Source of the DNA: Cyclobacteriaceae bacterium
Lineage (GTDB): Bacteria > Bacteroidota > Bacteroidia > Cytophagales > Cyclobacteriaceae
Reading direction: 5' to 3'
DNA length: 63,954 nucleotides
NCBI GenBank assembly: GCA_003565295.1
Contig: PXCO01000127.1
Location: 1 to 63,954, forward strand
Below the pieces are notes generated by a model. The model ran no database searches and was not told the origin of the DNA. It saw only the letters and a program-made list of their open reading frames with translations. How positions within the stretch are numbered: the first letter of the stretch is position 1; each line of letters begins with the position of its first letter. A program made the position numbers and the translations under genes. Shown piece by piece: positions 44,876-54,561 of this stretch.

Positions 44876-46675
44876 TCAACTAGACAAAATTATTCCCCCA
44901 TAAGAAGGCAAGCCCACCAAAATTGAATGTGGTTGGTTATCATAGGCATTGTCTTCCGGATGAACTTCTACCAGTTCCACTTCAGAAAATGACTTGTCAT
45001 ATCCTTTCCAACCACTGTTAAAACGAACATTAAGGCCCGTGTTCTGAGAGATGCCTATCCTGTATCCTATATATTCCCGGTGCGAGAAATTCAGGATAAT
45101 AGTGGTGGGGTTGTCCGGGTGTTCAAAATGGATTCGTTGATAAGCGATCACCAGGTTGTCCTGGTTAAAATGGATGATTCGGGTGTCGTTTCCAGATAGG
45201 CCGATGCAGGATTGATGTTCGTTTTTTCTAAGATGAATAAGGTCCTTATAAAGTTGGGTGATGCCCTTTACCCTTTCTACCCTGGTCCAGTCAATGAATT
45301 GGTCGTCAGAAAAATATTTATGCGACAAAAATTCCTGTCCTTGAAAGATCATCGGTATACCGGGTGAGGTGAAAAGTAATATGGCACCCAAGGTACTTTT
45401 TTTCTTGGCAAATTCCCCTTCCGCATCCCCAGGAGCGATTTCCTCTGGTAGCCGGGTTTCCCCGTTGGCTACCGAATCATGGGATTCGGTAAATATCACT
45501 CGTTGGAAGGCATCATTGTTAAACGTTTGTAGGAGACTATCCACTACTTCCTGAAGATTGCGATGGGCATCATTTATTTCGGTTAATACCTGCTTGATGC
45601 TCTGTTCAAATCCGGTACCCCATTGTGTGTGAAAACCAAGCCCATTATGTTCAATAGGAGCGGTGACCCTTGATTCATGCTTTAGGTCTTCGGCAATCAG
45701 GATCTTATGGGGATGTTTCTCCCTGAGCTCTTTGTTCAGCTGTTGAAGAAATTGGTACCCTTCCTGGATTTCTCTTCGTTCTTTTAGGTCCCCTTCTTCT
45801 AAATACCGGATATAGGCTGTGGCATCAAAGCGTAAACCGTCACAGCAGTAATTTTCCAACCACATCAGCGCATTATCCCGTAGGAAATTACGGACTTCCG
45901 GCCTGCCATAATCCGGCCTGTTTTCTCCCCAGGGGGTAGTAGATAGATGATTATTGTAAAAGTATATCCCGCCTTTTTCGTTTTCCTGCCATCCGTCAAA
46001 TTGCCATAAGTCCATTTCCCCAGGGCCAAAGTGATTGAAGATAACATCCATGATGACTGCTATACCTTTTTTATGTGCTTCATTGACAAAATGAACCAGG
46101 CCTTCGGGCCCTCCATAGTCAGTTTCAATGGCAAAAGGGCAGGCAGGGTTATATCCCCAGGATTTATTTCCCTTGAATTCCATAACGGGCATGATTTCCA
46201 ATGCATTAATTCCCAGGGACTGAAGGTGGTCAAGTTTTGAGGCTGCGTTAAAGAAATCACCCACCTCTTTGTCTTCACCTTTATTGAAGGTTCCAATATG
46301 TAGTTCATAGATGACCATTTGGTTGAAGGGGGCAATTTGAAAATTGTTAACTTCCCATTGGGGATGGTGATGGTAAATAATGGAGTTTCCATTGCTATGC
46401 TGCATTTTCATAGCATAAGGATCGTTTTTCAGAAGTTTGAGGTCGCCGTTTTTGATGACGTATTTGTATGCGTCTCCCTCATTAGCTTCTTTGATAGAAG
46501 TAACCCAATATCCTTTTCCCTCATGGGTAAGGGGGTACAATTCCTCCTTCCAATCACAAAAATTGCCTGTTACGAATACCTGTTCTGCATGAGGTGCCCA
46601 TACTCTAAAAGTGGTTCCCTTATCCCCCATTGGGATACTCCCCATACCAGGGACGGGTTTTTCTTGGTTGGCCAT
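44876..46675 (-). CDS. GH13 alpha-amylase-family enzyme with CBM48 (branching-enzyme-like)
   Basis: A 599-residue cytosolic enzyme (no signal peptide). CBM48 occupies about 18-105 (FRVWAPHAEQVFVTGNFCDWKEE), followed by the GH13 barrel (about 115-490). Catalytic residues are Asp284 (GLRFDATAYI), Glu329 (ILIAEDL) and Asp400 (ESHDSV), with VIFNHFGPG (211-219) as the first conserved motif. The C-terminal beta domain ends PSYGGIILSS. It resembles the branching-enzyme/trehalohydrolase subgroup and may act on alpha-1,4-glucans; which reaction cannot be told. It appears to be a single-gene unit. Confidence 0.85.
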   Translation of the reverse strand: MANQEKPVPGMGSIPMGDKGTTFRVWAPHAEQVFVTGNFCDWKEELYPLTHEGKGYWVTSIKEANEGDAYKYVIKNGDLKLLKNDPYAMKMQHSNGNSIIYHHHPQWEVNNFQIAPFNQMVIYELHIGTFNKGEDKEVGDFFNAASKLDHLQSLGINALEIMPVMEFKGNKSWGYNPACPFAIETDYGGPEGLVHFVNEAHKKGIAVIMDVIFNHFGPGEMDLWQFDGWQENEKGGIYFYNNHLSTTPWGENRPDYGRPEVRNFLRDNALMWLENYCCDGLRFDATAYIRYLEEGDLKERREIQEGYQFLQQLNKELREKHPHKILIAEDLKHESRVTAPIEHNGLGFHTQWGTGFEQSIKQVLTEINDAHRNLQEVVDSLLQTFNNDAFQRVIFTESHDSVANGETRLPEEIAPGDAEGEFAKKKSTLGAILLFTSPGIPMIFQGQEFLSHKYFSDDQFIDWTRVERVKGITQLYKDLIHLRKNEHQSCIGLSGNDTRIIHFNQDNLVIAYQRIHFEHPDNPTTIILNFSHREYIGYRIGISQNTGLNVRFNSGWKGYDKSFSEVELVEVHPEDNAYDNQPHSILVGLPSYGGIILSS

Positions 46676-46737
46676 TTGTGTCGGTTAGGATTATGGTTAA
46701 ATAAATCTCAGCAAATATGGTACCCTATTTAATTAAC

Positions 46738-47421
46738 TCATAACCTGCTTGTAGGATCCCTATTTTCCAAGGAGATGGATTGCTTTTTTAGTGTTTGATT
46801 GGTGAAAATGAGTATTACGATAATGATTAGAAGGATAAATAGTACCGCATATTCAAACTGTAACCATATATCTGACCTGGCCTTGATCTCAAAAGTCTTA
46901 TCGGTTAACTTTTCACCTTCCAGTAGTTGAATTCTTGATAATTCCCTTAAATCACCAAATACCAGCTCAAAGTCTGCGAAAAAGCGTTCTATGGAAGCCT
47001 CATATTTTCTTTCACTGTTTTCAAGGTCTTTAAAATAATCTTCCACTTCCAGCCTTTGTTCCACTAGGTTTTTGAAGTCCTTCAGATATTCGGCTTCTTT
47101 GGGGGTCAGGTGGGTTTGTTCAAATTCTTCGATAATGGATAAGATACGGTTATGGTATTCCATTACCTCATCTTGGATTTGAAGGTATTCATCGAGGGAT
47201 TTGGTCTGGGACACCAAAATTCGCATTCGGAAAAGCAATTCTGAAATATGAAATATGTGATCCTGAACCACCAGCCTGTCTTCATACACCGAGACAAAAG
47301 AAGCCTCAAGCTCATCTACATTCTTTTTATCGATCAGGCTTTTGATGAAAATAAGTAGTAAAATTGCGCTTAGCGCTATTACAATTTTAACTTTGAACTT
47401 GATAAATTTATTGTATTTCAT
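46738..47421 (-). CDS. Four-helix-bundle (4HB_MCP) membrane sensor without output domain
   Basis: A 227-residue protein with a membrane segment at about 12-30, a long alpha-helical extracytoplasmic region (about 35-185, heptad-like, e.g. FKNLVEQRLEVEDYFKDLENSE), and a second membrane segment at about 191-210 (FEYAVLFILLIIIVILIF). The sensory part resembles the four-helix-bundle domain of chemotaxis receptors. The short cytosolic tail (about 15 residues) carries no signalling domain. It lies 163 bases downstream of the TPR histidine kinase on the same strand and may be its sensory partner (inference). Confidence 0.68.
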   Translation of the reverse strand: MKYNKFIKFKVKIVIALSAILLLIFIKSLIDKKNVDELEASFVSVYEDRLVVQDHIFHISELLFRMRILVSQTKSLDEYLQIQDEVMEYHNRILSIIEEFEQTHLTPKEAEYLKDFKNLVEQRLEVEDYFKDLENSERKYEASIERFFADFELVFGDLRELSRIQLLEGEKLTDKTFEIKARSDIWLQFEYAVLFILLIIIVILIFTNQTLKKQSISLENRDPTSRL

Positions 47422-47584
47422 GATTGCATTAAAGGGGGTTCCACTAGTACAAATGACTTATCTAATATACGAATAAAAGGTAATTTTAACCATTTCCCAA
47501 AAAAAGAATCCAAGCCTGGGAGGAAGCCGATATTTTGATTTGAATAAATCCACCTTCTCCTATCCTCATAAACAATTCTCGTAA

Positions 47585-49735
47585 TTATTCTTTCCAGGCT
47601 GGCAAGGTAAATGTAAAGGTACTACCTTTCCCTGGTTGGCTGGTTGCACGGATTTCGCCCTGATTGGAAGCAATAAAATCCTTGACAAGTAGGAGACCTA
47701 AGCCGGTACCTTTTTCGCCGGCTGTTCCATATTTTTTGTTGGAAACATTCATTTTAAATAGGCTTTGCAACTCCTTTTCATCCATTCCAATACCGGAGTC
47801 CGTCACGGATATTTCCCAATGGGATTGGTTTTCTAGGGAGGCATTCAGCTGGATTTTGCCACCTCTAGGGGTGAATTTCAAGGCATTATTGATGAGATTT
47901 CTTAAAATAAGGTTTACTTGATCTTTGTCACAATAGCAGATGATGGAATGTTTAATGTCATTTTGGACCTGAATGTTTTTTGCATCAGCTTGGCTTTGGT
48001 ACAGCTCCAGAATTTCACCTATAATTTTGTGAAGCGAAATTCGTTCGGGGTTAGCCTTTATACCCTTCATTTGCCCTTTTGCCCAATGCAAAAGATTGAT
48101 TAAGGTGAAGTGAACTTGCTCCACTTCATGCTTTAGTTTGTGCGTGACCAGATGGAATTCTTCCTGCGACAGCCCCTCATCCAGGGAATACTGCATTAAT
48201 CCTTTCAGTGAATTTATGGGACTGCGAAGGTCATGGCTTACGATGGAAAACAATTTGTCCTTGCTCTTGTTGGATTCTCTGAGATCCTTAGCAATGTTTT
48301 CAATTTCTTCCTTTTGATGCCGGATTTCCTGATAGAGTTTCTCTAGTTCTATTTTCTGCTGGGTTACTAAATTTCTTGCCTTTCGTTGCTTTCTAGTAGA
48401 CCGAATAGCAATAAAAAGGGCCAGCAACAGGAAAAATGACAATACAATAACACTATTCCTGATAATTTTTGCCCATTCTTTTTCCCTTTCTAATTCCTGT
48501 TCCCTTTGCTGCTGAAGCAAATTGGCCTTTAACTTATCAAATTCGTACTTTGTGGCAAGTTCTTTGGCCGCACTCTCAGCTTCCAGACTCTTGATACTGT
48601 CAGAATAAGCTTTGAATTGCTTATGGTGGTGAAGGGCATTCATTCCCTGTCCCAATTTCTCAAAAATTTCGCTTAGAAGGGAATGACTTTTGGCGATATT
48701 GTTTTTAATACCCCTGTCCATGGATATTTCCAAGGCGTTTTGTGCATAATTAATTGCTTCGGCATTGTTGCCTTTAAAAAAATAAGCTTCTCCCAACCCT
48801 AACATGTCATAACTGATCCCCACTGCATCTCCGACCTCATTATCAAATCGCAAAGCTGCCTCAAAGTTTTCGATTGCAGATTCATATTCACCCTTCTTAA
48901 CCTGTATGTCGCCGATATTGTAATGACTTACTGAAATCAACTGCTTATCCAGCATTTCTGTCCCCAATTGCAAGCACTGATAATAGTATGCTAACGCCTG
49001 TTCAAAGTCCCCGGTATTTTTTTTGACCAGCGCAATATTACTGTAGGTGGAGGCCATTCCTTCCTTGTCATGCTGATCCTTTCGCATTTCCAATGCCCGC
49101 TCAAGGTATTGTAATGCTCTTTCATAGGCATTCATTTCAGTAAATACCAAACCCAGGTTGTTGAGCGTACTTGGGATTTCTGAGACATAACCCTCGTCTT
49201 CCTTGATCTTTAGTGCCTGCAGGTAATGTTGGACTGCGTCCTCATATAACCCTTGGTCAAAATAATTGACTCCAATACTGTGGAATATGCGTGCCATGCC
49301 CAAGGTGTATTCCATTTGTTTGGCAATTTTGAGACCTTGATCGAAATTCACTAAGGCATTAGAATAGTTTCCCATTTTGTTGTAATAGGCACCTAGGTTA
49401 TACAAGGCGTCGACAAGTCCCTTATCGTAGGCCAATTTTTCACTCAGGCTCTTTGCATTTTGTGCATAATAAAACAAGGAGTCCGGGTTCCTATTGTAGA
49501 AAGCGGTGGCCAAGGCATTTTGAAGATCAATATAAGCAGATGTTGAAGAGGAGGATTCCCTTGAATCCATTTCCCTTAACAAGTGCTTTAGACTGTCTAC
49601 CTTGCCCCCTGGCTCAGTTGAGTGAAAGCTCCAAATCGAGAAAAGTAATAAAATCAAAAAACCGAGTTTCGTCAATTTTAACAATTGATTATTATTGGAC
49701 AGAATTAAAATTCTTGAAATTAAGGATAATTTCAT
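47585..49735 (-). CDS. TPR-containing sensor histidine kinase
   Basis: A 716-residue kinase. A hydrophobic N-terminal segment (about 20-40) acts as a signal or anchor. About 75-385 is a run of tetratricopeptide repeats (e.g. YNLGAYYNKMGNYSNALVNFDQGLKIA). A membrane segment spans 428-446 and a coiled coil 447-490. The HisKA phosphorylation site is His501 (FSIVSHDLRSPINSLKG); the ATPase follows with LILRNLINNALKFTP, SVTDSGIGMDEKEL and GTGLGLLLVKDF. This is the Bacteroidota TPR-kinase type. No response regulator gene is nearby. The ligand is unknown. Confidence 0.92.
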   Translation of the reverse strand: MKLSLISRILILSNNNQLLKLTKLGFLILLLFSIWSFHSTEPGGKVDSLKHLLREMDSRESSSSTSAYIDLQNALATAFYNRNPDSLFYYAQNAKSLSEKLAYDKGLVDALYNLGAYYNKMGNYSNALVNFDQGLKIAKQMEYTLGMARIFHSIGVNYFDQGLYEDAVQHYLQALKIKEDEGYVSEIPSTLNNLGLVFTEMNAYERALQYLERALEMRKDQHDKEGMASTYSNIALVKKNTGDFEQALAYYYQCLQLGTEMLDKQLISVSHYNIGDIQVKKGEYESAIENFEAALRFDNEVGDAVGISYDMLGLGEAYFFKGNNAEAINYAQNALEISMDRGIKNNIAKSHSLLSEIFEKLGQGMNALHHHKQFKAYSDSIKSLEAESAAKELATKYEFDKLKANLLQQQREQELEREKEWAKIIRNSVIVLSFFLLLALFIAIRSTRKQRKARNLVTQQKIELEKLYQEIRHQKEEIENIAKDLRESNKSKDKLFSIVSHDLRSPINSLKGLMQYSLDEGLSQEEFHLVTHKLKHEVEQVHFTLINLLHWAKGQMKGIKANPERISLHKIIGEILELYQSQADAKNIQVQNDIKHSIICYCDKDQVNLILRNLINNALKFTPRGGKIQLNASLENQSHWEISVTDSGIGMDEKELQSLFKMNVSNKKYGTAGEKGTGLGLLLVKDFIASNQGEIRATSQPGKGSTFTFTLPAWKE

Positions 49736-50072
49736 TAAAGGGTACCTGATGAATATTTATTTATTCCGCTACATTGGGATTAATTTACTTTTAGTTCATG
49801 ACATTAAATGTAATTTATCTAATTAGTTGAAGCTTCCTTTTTTTGGCAAGCTATGTATTTACCCCAATTTTTCAAATTAATTTTTTGCATCCTCCATAAA
49901 CGGAAAATTCTGTCTATAATTCGGAAGCATTTATTGGTTATCCCCCTTGTTGACTGTGATATCAAGGAAAACGAAAGGCTTGTTTTAATATTGGAATAAA
50001 TATAGAAAATTATAAGGATTTGTGGAATTATTCGGGGGTGAAAGATGCTGATTTTTTGATAAAATTAAATTT
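49736..50072. other. AT-rich intergenic region upstream of the kinase
   Basis: About 337 AT-rich bases between the amidohydrolase stop and the kinase start. It must hold the kinase promoter; I see no convincing gene, hairpin or box. Confidence 0.35.
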
Positions 50073-51443
50073 CTATTTATATTTAACAGCAATTTTTTCC
50101 AGCTCTTCACGGATAAAATCCTCTGAAAGCCAATTGCCCCGGGCCATAACACCGGCGATTTCCCTGAGATTATTGATATCCTCCAATGGGTCATTTTTGA
50201 CCAAAATGAAATCGGCGTCTAACCCTTCTTTAATTTCACCGAAGTTACCCTCATAAAAGCGGGCTGGATTAAGGGACCCAATCTGGAGGGCTTCTAAGGG
50301 GCTTAAACCTGCATCAAGCATTCCCTGTAACTCGTGATGAATAGAAAAACCTGGCACATTGAAAACCTGAGGGGCATCCGACCCTAATAACAACCCTTGT
50401 CCGTTTTCATGTAATGCTTTGATTAATTTATACCTCAATTGGTTAAACCGCTCCCATTTTTTCTCATCATATTCATCGCTTCCCGTAAGGGTGTTTTTAC
50501 TGTTGATCCAATTATCGCGGGTCTCTGGGGATATGTATTTCATTTCGTTTTCGGCGGCGAGGTCCTCTGCAGGTGTGGGGGAAAACCACCTATCAAAAAG
50601 GGCTTGGGTGGGCACTACCCAAACCCGGTTTTCTTTACTCATGGCCACAAGTTCCTGGATATTTCCTGGAACTGCAAGATCTGTGAAATTGTATCCGAAA
50701 AAACCGTTTTCAATGGGGTTAACCTCCTCCTCCGAAGGGACCAATCCTTCCAAAAAACCATCCACATGATCAATGGTTTGATACCTGTTTTCCAGGGCAT
50801 GCCTGATCCTGACCAAGTTTGAAACGTGACCTGCATAGGGGATTCCTACCTCATTGGCGGTTTCCACGATCTGATCAAAGACGTGCCTGCGGATGCCGGG
50901 GTGTAATTTAAGGAAATCATATCCTGCTTCTGCATATGCCCGGACTTTTTCTTCTGCTTCCTCAGGTGTTCTTACCGTATTCCCGTTCAAGGAAGGACTG
51001 GAAGTATAGAACCGGGGGCTGAGTACCTCCCTGGCTTCTACTTTTTCCCTTAGGCGCAAATGGGCTGGATGTCCAAGCATCCCCCTGATGTTGGTCACCC
51101 CATTGGATAGGTAAAGAAATAAAGTCTCTTTCATCAATGGGTCATCCCATTCCAGGGGTGGCACATGTGCGTGCATTTCTGACAGACCAGGAATCATATA
51201 ACCCCCATTTCCATTGATTAGCACAGCATCACCCCAATCGTATGTTTTATCAATATCCTTAATCTCTTCAAACTTATCCTCATATACGATGACATGACAT
51301 TTTCTAAAAGAACCGTTACTAATATCCAATACATTCACGTCAGTAACGACAAAGTGATCTTCAGTTAAACCGATTTTTTCCTTTCTATCGCAGCAAAATA
51401 GGAATAAGACCACTGCAATCAACAAATTGCCTGAGGTTTTCAT
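50073..51443 (-). CDS. Amidohydrolase lipoprotein
   Basis: A 456-residue metal-dependent hydrolase of the imidazolonepropionase/prolidase-like group. Starting at 51443, the signal peptide runs into a lipobox before Cys17-18 (FLFCCDRKE), so it is a periplasmic lipoprotein; an ATG three codons upstream is also possible. The metal site is visible as HAH at 91 and 93 (SEMHAHVP), a Lys in FLKLHPG, His in YAGHVSN, His in IDHVDGF and Asp in LLGSDAPQ. The C-terminal ARFYEGNFGEIKEGLDADFILV is typical of the composite beta domain. The substrate is unknown. Confidence 0.85.
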   Translation of the reverse strand: MKTSGNLLIAVVLFLFCCDRKEKIGLTEDHFVVTDVNVLDISNGSFRKCHVIVYEDKFEEIKDIDKTYDWGDAVLINGNGGYMIPGLSEMHAHVPPLEWDDPLMKETLFLYLSNGVTNIRGMLGHPAHLRLREKVEAREVLSPRFYTSSPSLNGNTVRTPEEAEEKVRAYAEAGYDFLKLHPGIRRHVFDQIVETANEVGIPYAGHVSNLVRIRHALENRYQTIDHVDGFLEGLVPSEEEVNPIENGFFGYNFTDLAVPGNIQELVAMSKENRVWVVPTQALFDRWFSPTPAEDLAAENEMKYISPETRDNWINSKNTLTGSDEYDEKKWERFNQLRYKLIKALHENGQGLLLGSDAPQVFNVPGFSIHHELQGMLDAGLSPLEALQIGSLNPARFYEGNFGEIKEGLDADFILVKNDPLEDINNLREIAGVMARGNWLSEDFIREELEKIAVKYK

Positions 51444-51490
51444 GGCTATCATTAGGGATTGGTTGAAAGGATGAATTTACCCAATTCTGC

Positions 51491-52471
51491 TCAGTAATTC
51501 TCGCATCTCAGCAAAATTTTTCCGATGTGGGTAGAGGATTCCATTAATGCATGAGCCTTCCCAGCCTGCTCCAAGTGGAAAACTTTAAAAATCACCGGTT
51601 TGATCTTATCCGGGAATAACGGCCAAATTTCCGCCATAAGTGCTTTTGCAATCCTGGCCTTGTAGGCCACAGCCTGAGGCCTAAGGGTGGAACCGGTAAT
51701 GGTCAGTCTTTTTACCATTACTCTCAGTAAATCCACTGTGCTTTCTTTTCCCCCCATGGTATTGATCATTACAAGCCTGCCAAGTGGCTTCAACAATTTA
51801 AGGTTTTTAGGGGTATAAGAAGCCCCAATCATGTCGAGGATGATATCCATTTTGACATCATTGTCTTGAAGAACCTGCTCAAAGTCATGCGTTTGGTAAT
51901 TGATGGCCAAATTTGCGCCCAGGCGCTTACAAAACTCACACTTTTCATCAGTTCCGGCCGTCACATAAGCCCTTCCTCCCATGGCTTTTATCATCTGAAT
52001 TGCAGTCACCCCAATGCCACTGGATCCACCGTGGATCAATACTTGTTCACCGGCTTTAAATTTCCCAATATCAAAGACATTGTTCCAAACGGTAAAAAAG
52101 GTTTCAGGCAGAGAGGCTGCCTCTTCAAGGGTAATACCCTCTGGAATCACCAGACATTGTTCTGCCGGGACATGGACCTCTGTGGCATAGCCCCCACCTG
52201 CAAGGAGGGCACAGACCTGATCACCCACTTCCCAGTTTTTTACTTCTTCCCCAATTGCTGTGATTGTACCTGAAACCTCCAACCCAGGTATGTCTTCAGG
52301 TGCTCCCACAGGGGCCGGGTAATTGCCTTTCCGCTGCGCAATATCCGGGCGGTTCACTCCTGCGGCGGCTACATTTATTTTCACCTCGTTGGATAATAAG
52401 GGGGGTAAATTCCTTTCCCTTATCTTCAATACGTCTGGCCCTCCTTTGCCGGTGATGATTACTGCTTTCAT
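51491..52471 (-). CDS. NADPH:quinone oxidoreductase (PIG3-like, zinc-free MDR)
   Basis: A 326-residue cytosolic medium-chain dehydrogenase/reductase. The catalytic N-terminal domain lacks zinc-binding cysteines (AAAGVNRPDIAQRKG, IPGLEVSGTI), and the NADPH-binding motif is GGSSGIG (148-154). The pattern matches the PIG3/QOR subfamily, which reduces quinones or double bonds. It lies 25 bases before the universal stress protein and 47 bases after the amidohydrolase start on the same strand; co-transcription is possible. A general detoxification role is inferred. Confidence 0.88.
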   Translation of the reverse strand: MKAVIITGKGGPDVLKIRERNLPPLLSNEVKINVAAAGVNRPDIAQRKGNYPAPVGAPEDIPGLEVSGTITAIGEEVKNWEVGDQVCALLAGGGYATEVHVPAEQCLVIPEGITLEEAASLPETFFTVWNNVFDIGKFKAGEQVLIHGGSSGIGVTAIQMIKAMGGRAYVTAGTDEKCEFCKRLGANLAINYQTHDFEQVLQDNDVKMDIILDMIGASYTPKNLKLLKPLGRLVMINTMGGKESTVDLLRVMVKRLTITGSTLRPQAVAYKARIAKALMAEIWPLFPDKIKPVIFKVFHLEQAGKAHALMESSTHIGKILLRCENY

Positions 52472-52496
52472 GAAGGATCGTTGGTTTGGGCAAAGT

Positions 52497-53297
52497 TTAC
52501 TTTACTACCAACAAGGGAACATGGGTATGGTAGGCCAGTTCCATGCTGTGGCTTTTGTTGAACAAGAATTCAAAAAATGTCTTATCTTTAGATAACATCA
52601 CCATCATGGTATGGGGATGATCTGTAAGGTAGGCATCAATTCCTGTTTCAAATTTTTTTTCTTTAACCTTCACAAACTCAAAACTGCAATCCGGATAGGT
52701 TTCTTTCAGATAACTTTCCAAGCCCTTAAAAGTAATGTCCCTGTCAAAACTCTCCTGTGATTCTATGTGAAGCACTAAATAGGGTAAATTGAAACTCTCG
52801 GTTAAGCGCACCAGTTTACGGAAAAGCTTTTCGTCCTCCTTGGTCAATTCCACTGCCACGGTGATGTCCTTTAGCGTATCAAATGATGAGCCCTGGGGAA
52901 CGGCGATGACCGGTACCTCGCTTTCTTTGATTACTGTGGCAGTATTGCTTCCAATCAGGTTTTTCTTTATGCCGCTAGCCCCTTGGGTTCCCATAATGAT
53001 CATGTCATAATCCCCTTCCATTACTGCGGCACTAATGGCCGTTGATACCGTACCTTGCACAATTTTATAATCTATGCTAAAGCCCTCAGGATTATCTTTC
53101 ACTTCTTTCTTTAAGGCCTTGCTTGCATCTTTTTCTATGGCCGCGATGATCTCCTGAGCCTGTGCAGCAAAGTCATAAACGGCATAATAGGCATATAGCA
53201 AGGTAATACTTACGTCATTGTGCCTAGCATAGGCCTTGGCAAAATTAATGGCATTTTTAGCATTTTCCGAAAGGTCGGTGGGCACGAGAATTTTCAT
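52497..53297 (-). CDS. Tandem universal stress protein
   Basis: A 266-residue protein with two Usp domains. The first (about 1-135) has the ATP-binding G-2x-G-9x-GS motif (Gly103, Gly106, Gly116, Ser117) and PTDLSENAKNAINFAKAYA at the start. The second (about 145-266) lacks a clean version of that motif. Universal stress proteins help survival under growth arrest, usually by binding ATP. It is the first gene upstream of the quinone oxidoreductase, so this pair may be a stress unit. Confidence 0.87.
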   Translation of the reverse strand: MKILVPTDLSENAKNAINFAKAYARHNDVSITLLYAYYAVYDFAAQAQEIIAAIEKDASKALKKEVKDNPEGFSIDYKIVQGTVSTAISAAVMEGDYDMIIMGTQGASGIKKNLIGSNTATVIKESEVPVIAVPQGSSFDTLKDITVAVELTKEDEKLFRKLVRLTESFNLPYLVLHIESQESFDRDITFKGLESYLKETYPDCSFEFVKVKEKKFETGIDAYLTDHPHTMMVMLSKDKTFFEFLFNKSHSMELAYHTHVPLLVVK

Positions 53298-53371
53298 AAA
53301 TAAGGGATTAAGTGAATATAAGAAATGAAGTTAAGTATTATTTTCAAAAGAAACCAATGATTTAAATCAGC

Positions 53372-53379
53372 TATATTTG
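53372..53379 (+). promoter_or_regulatory. Exact TAnnTTTG -7 box
   Basis: TATATTTG fits the Bacteroidota -7 consensus exactly and lies 34 bases before the thioesterase ATG at 53414. No TTTG -33 box is present at the usual distance. It is between divergent genes (universal stress protein on the left). Confidence 0.35.
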
Positions 53380-53413
53380 TGAATGCTAAACCTCAGCCCC
53401 TTTAATAAAAATT

Positions 53414-53929
53414 ATGTTTGAATTTGATCCCGAAAGACATTATCCAAAAGAGACTGAAAGCAGGGTGGTGATCCGCTTTCAGGATTGTGACCCCCTTCAG
53501 CATTTGAACAATGCTAAATACTTTGATTATTTTTTTAACGCAAGAGAAGACCAGGTTCCCAAACTGTATGGGGTGGAAATGATTGATTTCATCAGAAAGT
53601 ATCAAGCCGCATGGGTAGTCTACAACCACTCCATTTCCTATGTTCGACCTGCCCGAGTGGGCGAGTGGGTCCGCATCATGAGCCGGATCATCTGGCATGA
53701 CCACCAATCCGTGTTGGTGGAATATTACATGACGGATGACAGTAAAGAAGAACTTAAAACCTTATTGTGGACTACGATGAGGTATGTAGATATGAAAAAC
53801 GGAAAATCCACTCCCCATATAGGTGCCGTGCAGGAGTTTCTCAAGGCAGTAACCGATCCTGTGGACCTGGAAAAAACCAATGCCAGAGAGCGGATCCGAT
53901 TCCTTAAGTCACAACTTTTGAGAACCTGA
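53414..53929 (+). CDS. Hotdog-fold acyl-CoA thioesterase
   Basis: A 171-residue cytosolic thioesterase of the 4HBT/FcbC type. The family start RFQDCDPLQHLNNAKYFDYFFNAREDQ includes the catalytic acidic and Asn region, followed by YQAAWVVYNHSISYVRPARVGEWVRIMS and the strand VLVEYYMT. The fold dimerises to form the active site. The acyl chain specificity cannot be read off. It is a single-gene unit divergent from the universal stress protein. Confidence 0.87.
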   Translation: MFEFDPERHYPKETESRVVIRFQDCDPLQHLNNAKYFDYFFNAREDQVPKLYGVEMIDFIRKYQAAWVVYNHSISYVRPARVGEWVRIMSRIIWHDHQSVLVEYYMTDDSKEELKTLLWTTMRYVDMKNGKSTPHIGAVQEFLKAVTDPVDLEKTNARERIRFLKSQLLRT

Positions 53930-54561
53930 AACCGAGCATGACGCAAGCGAGGGACAGAGAGATGCCCACCCCCCCGGTAGCTATCAGGGCTATCATCTAA
54001 CGGGGAAATTATGCGAGATTCCCCCGAATTTAGTCTTATGTTAACCAAATTATGGACAAGTATCTTTCGCAGATCTTCGTAGAGGACCACCTCAGCACAC
54101 AAGTTATTCCGCGGTAATCCGACCGTCAATTTATTCCTAACGTGACACTAGTTCCCCGATCCCGATAACTATCCGGACGGGGCAGGTCGGACAAGTAATG
54201 GCCATTGGGAAGCAAATTTCAAAGCCAGGGGCTAAGATATTTTAATCTGTTAATGAAATTATTTAAAGAATTTTATTTGGCGAAAAGAAGTTTTAAAAGG
54301 ACACTTTACCAAAATGCTTAAATTTCTTATGGAAAAATATGACCATTTATAACTTTTTCTAACAAAGAGCCAGTGATATCGATGTAATGGTAAAATTAAA
54401 TAATAAATTTATAATATCTATAAATAATTTTTTTTAATATTAAAAACAATAAATAATAATCGAATAAAATAATAAATTTATAGTCTTTATAATTTAGAAG
54501 CCCACACCCATATTTAAGCGGTCATTGATTTACAATTTTTTGGCTTTATATTTAAGTAATT
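53930..54561. other. Large intergenic region with repeat and AT-rich tract
   Basis: A 632-base gap with no gene. The left part holds a 115-bp repeat element (54038-54152, separate entry) flanked by CCGG-TAGCTATCAGGG (about 53972-53987) and its imperfect inverse (about 54160-54175). The right part (about 54240-54560) is strongly AT-rich, with runs of AATAATAAATTTA-like sequence, and probably carries the promoter of the DUF1592 operon. A TATATTTAA stretch just before 54562 could be part of it. Confidence 0.45.
54038..54152. repeat. 115-bp MITE-like element
   Basis: Its left end (ATGTTAACCAAATTATGGAC) matches the fragment at 3173-3201 (26 of 29 positions). The right end, reverse-complemented (ACTAGTGTCACGTTA), matches the start of the 3-kb fragment at 3164-3178 with one mismatch. 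Its own ends are imperfect inverted repeats (10 of 15 bases). It carries no gene and looks like a decayed non-autonomous mobile element. It lies in the gap upstream of the DUF1592 operon. Confidence 0.5.

Noticed and set aside
53930-54033. Short peptides near the thioesterase 3' end
   Set aside because: Interrupted by stops and in a REP-like palindromic stretch; no coding signal.
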